Position numbers and translations under genes: made by a program. The notes under the pieces are model-generated. The model made no database searches, was not told where the DNA came from, and saw only the letters and a program-made list of their open reading frames with translations. From PSRI01 sp041484195 (GTDB lineage: Bacteria > Bacteroidota > Bacteroidia > Chitinophagales > Chitinophagaceae), in assembly GCA_041484195.1 (NCBI GenBank), contig JBGPHC010000021.1:10404-74403 (forward strand): DNA of 64,000 nucleotides. The letters run 5' to 3'. Positions 52,054 through 59,703 of this stretch are shown here, piece by piece (position 1 is the stretch's first letter; each line of letters opens with the position of its first letter).

Positions 52054-53535
52054 ATGCTATTACTTGGAATTGACGTCGGCACATCATCCATAAAAGTTTC
52101 TGTGGTAGAAGCCGAAACGGCAAAGGCCCTCGCTTCTGTACAATATCCCGAAACTGAGGCCCCAATTATCTCCAAACAGTCGGGATGGGCCGAACAGGAA
52201 CCCGAAAGCTGGTGGAATTATTTCAGAATGGCCATGAAGCAACTCAGTGCCAAGGGAAAATTCAAAATGACGGATATTGGCGCCATTGGGATTGCCTACC
52301 AAATGCATGGATTGGTTATCGTTGATAAGCACGCGAAAGTTCTAAGGCCTTCAATCATTTGGTGCGATAGTCGTGCGGTGGAGCTGGGCAATAAGGCATT
52401 TGAAGCATTAGGGGAGGATTATTGTCTTAAACATTTTCTGAATTCACCCGGCAATTTTACGGCTTCCAAATTGGCCTGGGTAAAAGAAAATGAACCTGAA
52501 ATATTCAGAAGAACAGACAAGATGATGTTACCGGGGGATTATCTCGCATTACAACTCACCGGCGAAATAAGCACATCGGCCTCTTCGCTTTCGGAAGGAA
52601 TACTATGGGATTTTCAATCTGAATCACCTGCCCGCAGCTTAATGGATTATTATGGATTCAATGATACCCTATTGCCACCTGTGAAACCGGTATTTTCAAT
52701 CCATGGAAACCTAAGCAGGGCAGTTGCCGATGATCTTGGGCTAAGCCCCGGAATTCCTGTTTCCTACAAAGCAGGCGATCAGCCGAATAACGCGCTATCA
52801 CTGAATGTGCTTGAACCCGGGGAACTTGCTGCTACGGCCGGCACTTCAGGGGTGATTTATGCTGTTAGCGGCAAGGCGACTTATGATCCCCAATCAAGGG
52901 TGAACAGTTTTGCTCACGTGAACCATAGTTCAAAACAGAAGCGAATCGGCGTGCTGTTATGCATCAATGGAACCGGTATTATGAACCGCTGGGTCAAAGA
53001 AAACATGAGTCAGGATTTGTCATATGCCCAAATGAACGAAATGGCAACTTCTATCCCACTGGGATGCGATGAATTGTTTGTATTGCCCTTTGGGAATGGC
53101 GCGGAGCGGATGCTTGGAAACCAGATGCCGGGCGCATCATTCAGCGGACTGCAGGCTACGATTCATACAAGAGCGCATATATTCAGAGGTGTGCAGGAGG
53201 GAATTGCCTGCGCATTCAGGTATGGCCTCGATATCATGCGTGAAAACGGGCTGCAACCATCGGTTATACGTGCGGGCAGGGCCAATATGTTCCTGAGCGA
53301 TCTGTTCACGGAACTTTTCGTGAATTTTACGGGTGCTCCGGTGGAACTTTACCAAAATGACGGATCTGTGGGTGCGGCAATAGGTGCAGGAATTGGCGCC
53401 GGAATTTTCCATTCTCCCGCGGAGGCTTTTCAGAATTTCAAGCCCATTAGCCTGATTGAACCGAAGAAGAACAGGCAGGATTATGAAGGGCTTTATGATT
53501 CATGGCGGAACCTGTTGCAGAAAAGTCTGCAATAG
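52054..53535 (+). CDS. xylB: Xylulokinase, FGGY family
   Basis: A 493-residue FGGY carbohydrate kinase. The N-terminal phosphate-binding loop is LLGIDVGTSSIKVSVV, followed by SGWAEQEPESWW, the substrate region GIAYQMHGLVIVDKH (the M-H-G of xylulokinases) and WCDSRAVELG. The second domain carries AGDQPNNALSLNVLEPGELAATAGTSGV and QNDGSVGAAIGAGIGAGIF. It phosphorylates D-xylulose for the pentose phosphate route. xylA and a transporter are not in the window, so other FGGY substrates remain possible. Confidence 0.88.
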   Translation: MLLLGIDVGTSSIKVSVVEAETAKALASVQYPETEAPIISKQSGWAEQEPESWWNYFRMAMKQLSAKGKFKMTDIGAIGIAYQMHGLVIVDKHAKVLRPSIIWCDSRAVELGNKAFEALGEDYCLKHFLNSPGNFTASKLAWVKENEPEIFRRTDKMMLPGDYLALQLTGEISTSASSLSEGILWDFQSESPARSLMDYYGFNDTLLPPVKPVFSIHGNLSRAVADDLGLSPGIPVSYKAGDQPNNALSLNVLEPGELAATAGTSGVIYAVSGKATYDPQSRVNSFAHVNHSSKQKRIGVLLCINGTGIMNRWVKENMSQDLSYAQMNEMATSIPLGCDELFVLPFGNGAERMLGNQMPGASFSGLQATIHTRAHIFRGVQEGIACAFRYGLDIMRENGLQPSVIRAGRANMFLSDLFTELFVNFTGAPVELYQNDGSVGAAIGAGIGAGIFHSPAEAFQNFKPISLIEPKKNRQDYEGLYDSWRNLLQKSLQ

Positions 53536-53760
53536 TTCGACTGGCCATGCACCGGAAATAATCACAATTTTCCCGCCGTCATGGAAATTCCCATTAACTA
53601 AGGATAGTAGAAAACATGAATTAGTCAAGATTCACTTGGACCGAAAATGGAATTGAAAAAGCCAGGAATGATAGGCAGTATATGCATGTACTCTTGGCCG
53701 TTAGCTTAAATAAATATCCCCTTGTTTAACAGTTTTTGGAAATGAGCCTTTCAATTTTTT

Positions 53761-54435
53761 TTACCTGACTGAGTATTGGAGGTACTTACTGGCAATATCA
53801 TAGTCATTCAGACGAAAGCCCAGGTCAGAAATATTCTTAGCCACTTCATTCCGGTAAGGGTCTAGTTCAAAAGCTTCGATCAGGACTTTCATGGCAATCC
53901 GGTAAAGATCGTTTCCGGGTTCAAGGTCTTTCTTACTGAGTATATTGGCCTTGCCCTGAATCTCATCGGCTATCTCCACCATTTTAACGGAAAGGCCTTT
54001 TACAAACAGTTCATTCCCGTCATGCCGCACAGCCATCCTGATATAGTGAACGGCTGTGTCCGCTTCTCCAAGATAAATATGGCTTAGCCCCAATTCGCCC
54101 AGGGCTTTGGCGAGGGAACTATCCTGTGCCACAGCTTTTTCGTACCAATGTACAGAGGCCGTGTATTGCTTTGTTTCAAAATAACAGTGAGCCATAGCCG
54201 CAATGAGACCCTGTAGTCTGTCATTAATTTGAATCGCCGCACCGAATTTGTCAATCGCTTTCTGGTAATATTCATTGGCCCTGCCAGTATTCCCCTTTAC
54301 CGACCAATCACCGCCATCATTCATGAAACCAACTCCTTGTGAAAACAGGCTGTCGGGGTTTTCCTGGGCCACTGCTGAACCGAATGTGGTAAATGCTGAA
54401 ATGCATACAAGACTGAAGAGTAATAAGCTTTTCAT
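53761..54435 (-). CDS. Secreted tetratricopeptide-repeat protein
   Basis: A 224-residue exported protein (signal 1-23, ending SAVAQ). At least four TPR-like helix pairs are visible: ANEYYQKAIDKFGAAIQIND, AAMAHCYFETKQYTASVHWYEKAV, GELGLSHIYLGEADTAVHYIRMAV and a C-terminal NISDLGFRLNDYDIASKYLQYSV. TPR repeats bind partner proteins; no specific function is implied. It is divergent from the next gene by 109 bases. Confidence 0.8.
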   Translation of the reverse strand: MKSLLLFSLVCISAFTTFGSAVAQENPDSLFSQGVGFMNDGGDWSVKGNTGRANEYYQKAIDKFGAAIQINDRLQGLIAAMAHCYFETKQYTASVHWYEKAVAQDSSLAKALGELGLSHIYLGEADTAVHYIRMAVRHDGNELFVKGLSVKMVEIADEIQGKANILSKKDLEPGNDLYRIAMKVLIEAFELDPYRNEVAKNISDLGFRLNDYDIASKYLQYSVR

Positions 54436-54544
54436 GGGACTGGAGAATTTATTAAATATAACGGAATCACGGTCTTGATATTATGCAGGGAAAGGCTTGA
54501 GCAGCAACAATTTGTTGTTAAAAACCCATACTAAATAATGCGAT

Positions 54545-55345
54545 TTGAATGACAGGATTTATCTTACAAACAAATCTCTCAACCTGAAGGGTCTTCTAAA
54601 TACCATCATTGCTTTATCCCTGCTATCTATTCCTGGTCTTGAGGCTCGGGCGCAGGTAGTGCAAGGAACCGTGTATGATATTACGCAGCGGATACCGATG
54701 CAGGGTGTGAGTGTGCTGACCAGTTCAGGCAATGGAACGCAGACCGATTCAACCGGCTTCTATAGCATCAGGGTGGTGCCCAATGATTCTATCTGGTTTT
54801 CTTACCTGGGAAAGCCTACTCCAAAATATCCTTTGAAGTCCATCCGAAATCCCGGTGAATTTGATATATCCATCCAGATACCTGCGATTGAATTGCCGGG
54901 AGTAACGATAAGGAAGCCAGGCTATCGTTTTGATTCGCTCCAAAACCGACGCGATTATGCCAAAGCGTTTAATTATGAAAAACCCGGTTTGCGCATCTCA
55001 TCTCTTCCTTCCGGAGGCGCAGGAGTTGGTGTTGACTTGGACGAACTGATTAATGTGTTTCGATTCAGGCGCAACCGGAATCTTGCCTTCCTGCAACGAT
55101 GGCTCCTGAATGAAGAGCGGGATAAATACGTGGATCATCGTTACAGCAAATTATTCGTTCACAAATTAACGGGCCTGGAAAGTCCCGAACTGGACAGTTT
55201 CATGGTACACTATCGCCCGCATTATGAGTTCGTGCAAATAGTAAATGATGCTGAACTTGGGATGTATATACTGGAATGTTTTAAAGACTACAAATTACAT
55301 CGCGAATTTTATTTGAGAAATGGGGGACCTGCGATGAAGCCCTGA
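54545..55345 (+). CDS. Secreted protein with carboxypeptidase-regulatory-like domain
   Basis: A 266-residue protein from a TTG start (no ATG in this frame before the signal peptide, which ends near EARAQ at about residue 37). Residues 38-115 form a CarbopepD_reg_2-type beta-sandwich: VQGTVYDITQRIPMQGVSVLTSSGNGTQTDSTGFYSIRV. The rest is basic and helical with RFRRNRNLAFLQRWLLNEERDKYVDHRYS and unknown. Similar proteins are common in Bacteroidota as stand-alone relatives of the TonB-receptor N-terminal domain. Confidence 0.72.
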   Translation: MNDRIYLTNKSLNLKGLLNTIIALSLLSIPGLEARAQVVQGTVYDITQRIPMQGVSVLTSSGNGTQTDSTGFYSIRVVPNDSIWFSYLGKPTPKYPLKSIRNPGEFDISIQIPAIELPGVTIRKPGYRFDSLQNRRDYAKAFNYEKPGLRISSLPSGGAGVGVDLDELINVFRFRRNRNLAFLQRWLLNEERDKYVDHRYSKLFVHKLTGLESPELDSFMVHYRPHYEFVQIVNDAELGMYILECFKDYKLHREFYLRNGGPAMKP

Positions 55346-55709
55346 ATTATGAGGGCATATTAAATAGAGATCATTCTTGTTTGTCCCCAATTATCATCTT
55401 GAGAGGAGGCCGGGTAGAAGTTTACCATCAAGTTTTTCAAGAACTTTATTCTAAATGATAATAGGGTTTCTTGTTCTTCATATAATCTAAATTTTTGCCT
55501 TTGCAGGAGTTCCCTCCGCATGCGGCCGTCGTTGTGTGTTCGCCAGCAGCAGATCTGAATAATATGGCTTTAGCGGCGACACCAACAACTGGATTTCATA
55601 TTGTTGGTGCTCCCCGGTAATTTTTTTCAAATGGGTTGTGGCTATACAAGGGGAAACACCAACAACGGCAAAAATTCAAGACAACTATGTAGTAAATGAA
55701 TTCTTTCCT
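55346..55709. other. Spacer between convergent genes, with inverted repeats
   Basis: A 364-base spacer. Its right part holds the three-armed repeat described separately. The left 230 bases contain no clear motif. Confidence 0.4.
55580..55665. repeat. Alternative-pairing inverted repeats
   Basis: CACCAACAA occurs at 55580-55588 and 55657-55665, and its complement TTGTTGGTG at 55601-55609. The middle arm can fold with either outer arm. With the right arm the stem is extended by TCCCC (55611-55615) and GGGGA (55650-55654), giving about 14 pairs with a small bulge. A T-run (about 55620-55627) lies in the loop of the second form and just after the first form. Confidence 0.65.
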
Positions 55710-57959
55710 TCATTCTTTCTCAGCCGCCTGGCGCATTAGTTTCCAATGCATCATTGACGCCCGGATTTCAGAATAAGCAAAGGCATCTCCCAATTTTTCC
55801 TTGATTCGCGCAAGGGGTACCGGGCCCAGTTCATCTATCACTTTCAGCAGGCTTTCAATTTTCTTCGCCGAAACAAGCTCGCTCAATTTAATTTCGCCTG
55901 TGGCAATGAAAGTTACCAGGTGTGCTTCAATAGTGGATGGAGAAAGTGATCTTAAGGCGGCTATATCGACGATTGATTTTCCTGCCTTAAATAAATCCAG
56001 ACTCAAACGGAAAGTCTCACCCTTCCTGAGCTTAGGAGCCCTTGGCATTTGATTTATTGAGAGCGCTGTCTGTTTTTGTTTATCTGCTTCTACTGTACCA
56101 CTGAGAATTTCCGTGGGATTTCTTCCATCTTGAAGTTCTTCAGCCATCTTTCTGGCTTTTGCCAGTTCTTGTTTTTTCCTCATTAATAGCGAATCCAGAT
56201 GACTGAGATCTTTCAGATAAGTCTTCACTCTTTGTTTGGCCCGGAATTCTTTGACATGCTGTCGAATGGAGGCAATGCATTCGTCCAGGGCCTTCGTAAA
56301 ATAATCCGTGGCTGCACTTACTCTTTGTTGCAGGGATTTGTATCGGTCATCCGGGGCCATGGGCAGCAGTTCTTCTAATTGCAATTTGAATCTGGATCCC
56401 AGTTCTTCCTGTTGAATCAATTTATCGAGCAATTGTTCAAACCAGCCAACCGCGATTCCTTTGTCAGGAATGAGGCGATCTTCATAATCTTCATTAAATT
56501 CTCTGAATTTTTCAACTATTTTGGTACAGTCGAAGGAACGAATCAGCGAATAAGTGATGAAATTCTTTTGTTCAATAGACAATTGTTGCTGCAATTCCAA
56601 TGTTGATATTTCCGCATGAGCGAATTGAAGCACTCTTTCGTCCGTCTGGATGCAATGGGGTTGGATTTTCGAATAGAGCACCAGTCCATCTATAGACACG
56701 AGTCGGCTCAGGGCCACATATACTTGCCCGGGGGCGAATGATTCACCCGCGTCAATTATGGCTTTTTGAAAAGTGAGACCCTGGCTCTTATGAATGGTAA
56801 TGGCCCAGGCCAGTCTGATAGGATACTGAATGAATTTGCCGAGTTCTTCTTCTTCAATAGTGCCACGCTCCTTGTTATAATGGTACCTGATATTTAGCCA
56901 GGTTTCCTTTTCGAGCAATAATTCTCCAGGTTCATTTGGGAATTCTACATAGATTTCATTTTCATCAAGGCGTGAAATGATGCCAATCTTCCCGTTATAA
57001 TACCGCCTGAATTCGCCTTTATCATTTTTAAGGAACATGATCTGAGCCCCCGCTTTCAACTGAAGTATTTTTTCCGCGGGAAGAGCTTTTTCGTTGAATT
57101 CTTTTTCTATTGATGCCTCAAAGGAATATGATTCACCTGGGAGTCTGGCCAGTTCACGGCGATTGATTAAATCCACTTTAGCATTGTGCGTGGTAAGTAT
57201 TATATATCGTTCGGAATCAGGAGGCCGGAAATGCGGATCGTACCTGCTGTGCAATAATTCCAGGTCTTCGGCTTCACTGCAGTTATTGCGGATTTTGTTG
57301 AGCAGGTTGATGAAACCCGCTTCATTTTGACGGTAGATTTTTTTTAGCTCCAGGTACACAGGTGCGGCCTGCTGTAATACCAGGGCGTCAAAGAAGTACG
57401 GGCTTTTATAAGTTGGTTTCAGGATTTCCCATTCCTCGTTTTTTACGACTGGTGGCAATTGAAAAAGGTCACCAATATACAAGACTTGTACACCTCCAAA
57501 TGGCATTAAAGGTTGGCGGCGAAAATGTCTGAGGATCAGATCTACCGCGTCCAGCATATCCGCGCGGAGCATACTCACTTCATCAATCACCAGGAGTTCA
57601 AGTTCCTGAACCAGCTCAAGCTTTGCCTTGTTGAAACGGATGTTCTTGAAAATAGTCTGTGGAGTAGCGATGCCGAAATTCCTTTCGTCCCCATCTCCCC
57701 AGCCCCTTTGTCCATTCGGAATAAACGGCCCAAAGGGCAGCTGAAAGAAGGAATGCATGGTCACTCCGCCGGCGTTGATCGCGGCCACCCCGGTAGGCGC
57801 CACGATTACCAAATTCTTAGCGCTCTGTTCTTTCACATGTTTCAGAAAGGTCGTTTTTCCAGTGCCGGCTTTGCCAGTCAGGAAAATATGCTGGCTGGTT
57901 TGATTCACAAATTGCAGCGCCATCTGAAACCAGGTATTAGAATTATCGGTTTCCAACAT
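55710..57959 (-). CDS. PIF1/RecD2-like helicase with C-terminal helix-turn-helix
   Basis: A 749-residue superfamily 1B helicase. Walker A is FLTGKAGTGKTTF (residues 26-38), motif Ia APTGVAAINAGG with THSF-like MHSFFQLPFGPF, Walker B LLVIDEVSMLRADMLD, and the late motif YVALSRLVSIDGLVLYS typical of PIF1/TraA relatives. After about residue 430 a helical region with coiled-coil character leads to an HTH_40-like end (FRLSLDLFKAGKSIVDIAALRSLSPSTIEAHL), as in the RQC-tail of RecQ. The likely role is DNA repair or replication-fork handling. Confidence 0.85.
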   Translation of the reverse strand: MLETDNSNTWFQMALQFVNQTSQHIFLTGKAGTGKTTFLKHVKEQSAKNLVIVAPTGVAAINAGGVTMHSFFQLPFGPFIPNGQRGWGDGDERNFGIATPQTIFKNIRFNKAKLELVQELELLVIDEVSMLRADMLDAVDLILRHFRRQPLMPFGGVQVLYIGDLFQLPPVVKNEEWEILKPTYKSPYFFDALVLQQAAPVYLELKKIYRQNEAGFINLLNKIRNNCSEAEDLELLHSRYDPHFRPPDSERYIILTTHNAKVDLINRRELARLPGESYSFEASIEKEFNEKALPAEKILQLKAGAQIMFLKNDKGEFRRYYNGKIGIISRLDENEIYVEFPNEPGELLLEKETWLNIRYHYNKERGTIEEEELGKFIQYPIRLAWAITIHKSQGLTFQKAIIDAGESFAPGQVYVALSRLVSIDGLVLYSKIQPHCIQTDERVLQFAHAEISTLELQQQLSIEQKNFITYSLIRSFDCTKIVEKFREFNEDYEDRLIPDKGIAVGWFEQLLDKLIQQEELGSRFKLQLEELLPMAPDDRYKSLQQRVSAATDYFTKALDECIASIRQHVKEFRAKQRVKTYLKDLSHLDSLLMRKKQELAKARKMAEELQDGRNPTEILSGTVEADKQKQTALSINQMPRAPKLRKGETFRLSLDLFKAGKSIVDIAALRSLSPSTIEAHLVTFIATGEIKLSELVSAKKIESLLKVIDELGPVPLARIKEKLGDAFAYSEIRASMMHWKLMRQAAEKE

Positions 57960-58077
57960 GGAGGGAAGGTAGGAATTGAAGGCCAGCTAAAAAAAGGAAA
58001 AACAGCAAATAAAATGAATGAATTCCCTTCTCAATTTGTGAAATTCAACGTTGGAAAATTTTTGAGCCGAATTGATT

Positions 58078-59376
58078 TCAATATTTGATGGCAGCGTACT
58101 GAATTCCATCCTGGACGGAGCAATTGTTACATTGATTCTGTGAGGTCTTGTCCTTTGCCAGTTGAATGGTATAATTGATTATTTGTTGCCAGTCGGGCGT
58201 TCCATAAGTGAGATAGCTTATCTGCTCTTTCATTGCCTGCAGGAAGCTGATGGTAAAAAACCCTCCGAAATCATTTGCCCAGGAAACTTCCCCCGGTTTT
58301 GCAGCGGCCGATAAAATATTACCTTTCGCTGAAATGAAAAGCCTTCTCAGTTTACCCACATCGGGTTTATTGTCGGCCTGCGGATTCAGGAAATTATTCG
58401 CCGTCATTTTGCTGATCCCGACGTCGGAATTGCAGCAGTCTCCGAGTATGATATTCAGGCGTGCGCCTTTTCCAACAAGGCTGGTATAAACTGTTCCGAG
58501 GTTAATGGAACTGTTATCATTGATTGGGTTATAGAATGAAGTTCGGAGGTCAAGCATGGGCCAACTGTCTTTTTGATCAGACCATCTGAATCCATGTCCC
58601 CTGTACACGAATATCACGATATCGTTTGGAGAAACGGCTACGCTGTTCAGGATAGTATTTACATTGTACTTGTTGAAGTTCTCGCCATACACTTCATATT
58701 TCTTAAACCCTATTTGAAGCGCATCGGCAATGCTGCTGAATTCGTATTCCAGCCTGTCTTTATCAGTATTGCAGCTCTTCCCAATATCCCCAATCAGGGT
58801 GTTGGCTACTATAACAAAATGCAGAGTGATACCATTGTTGGTGACAACAGGATCCTTTAAGTCTGTGATACCACACATTTTTTTGAGAGAGATGTATTCA
58901 ATTTCGTTGGAACCGAAAAAATACCGAAGGTATGTGTCGGTGATTTCAGTTGTCTTTAGTTGGATAAATGAAGTAACCGGAAGCATGTTTCCCACCTGGA
59001 AACTTGAGTCATCAGTGGTATAGGGCAATTTCTGAGCCTCCCCGTTTTTCCAGGTCCATATGAAGTAGTCGGGATTATACCTTGCATCGGCAGCATGGTC
59101 CGTAATGAACTTTGGGCTGCTGCCTTTCATAAAAAAATAACTGATATTATCGCCCAGCTTGCCGGCGACAGAAGTATAATCTACGTTTACTACATTGTAA
59201 ACATTGTTAGTGGTATATGCGATTCGCATATATCCCTTGCTTTCGTTGAAATAGACCAGCAAGCCGGTATATTCGACTTTATTCTTGTCGGTAAATTTCA
59301 TTTCATACAATGATTGGGAATAGCTGCCAATGTAGCAAACCAGCACGCAGCAAGCGGTGAGAAGCCATTTGAACAT
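58078..59376 (-). CDS. Secreted caspase-like (C14) protein
   Basis: A 432-residue protein from the ATG at 59376, which places the signal peptide MFKWLLTACCVLVCYIGSYS at the N-terminus; a longer frame upstream starts in unlikely sequence. The C-terminal half is a caspase/metacaspase fold: IVIFVYRGHGF with the catalytic His261 and LNIILGDCCNSDVG with the catalytic Cys (314 or 315). The N-terminal half (about 20-180) is beta-rich and unrecognised. A predicted periplasmic caspase homologue; substrate and activator are unknown. Its neighbour is the PIF1-like helicase gene, with a 118-base gap. Confidence 0.78.
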   Translation of the reverse strand: MFKWLLTACCVLVCYIGSYSQSLYEMKFTDKNKVEYTGLLVYFNESKGYMRIAYTTNNVYNVVNVDYTSVAGKLGDNISYFFMKGSSPKFITDHAADARYNPDYFIWTWKNGEAQKLPYTTDDSSFQVGNMLPVTSFIQLKTTEITDTYLRYFFGSNEIEYISLKKMCGITDLKDPVVTNNGITLHFVIVANTLIGDIGKSCNTDKDRLEYEFSSIADALQIGFKKYEVYGENFNKYNVNTILNSVAVSPNDIVIFVYRGHGFRWSDQKDSWPMLDLRTSFYNPINDNSSINLGTVYTSLVGKGARLNIILGDCCNSDVGISKMTANNFLNPQADNKPDVGKLRRLFISAKGNILSAAAKPGEVSWANDFGGFFTISFLQAMKEQISYLTYGTPDWQQIINYTIQLAKDKTSQNQCNNCSVQDGIQYAAIKY

Positions 59377-59703
59377 AGCTGTATTTTTTGCGAAGAGGTT
59401 TAGTGGATTTGATGCCTGGATCCGAATACAAAATAAGTAAAACGTTGAATTTTTCAGGCAAGTTTTTTCAGATTCTTTCGCGATACAGAATTCACCCGGA
59501 ATCAGCAGGGGGCCGGGTACGGGCAATTCTTGAAACCTGCGTGCCTCAAATGGCCGACAAATGCTAATTTCGCGCCATCGAATGGGAAGAGATTCCCTTT
59601 GTATTTGTCAGCGGCCTGTTGCCGATAAGTTTTTAAAAGAATTCATGACGCAGGAAATACAATTGCGGAGCAGAAATTTCAGGTATGTCCGGCCTCGTAG
59701 AAA
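59377..59703. other. Spacer between caspase-like and glucosidase genes
   Basis: A divergent 327-base spacer. No convincing promoter box, RNA or gene was identified. Confidence 0.4.

Noticed and set aside
51797..52093. Protein-coding gene between DUF2807 and xylB
   Set aside because: It spans a strong terminator and overlaps xylB; composition is not protein-like.
52906..52926. A third parS site in xylB (CACGTG core)
   Set aside because: Four or more mismatches to parS and inside a coding region; a chance CACGTG.
55580..55665. Insertion-sequence terminal repeats
   Set aside because: The arms enclose only 40-85 bases and no transposase; a small non-coding repeat is more likely.
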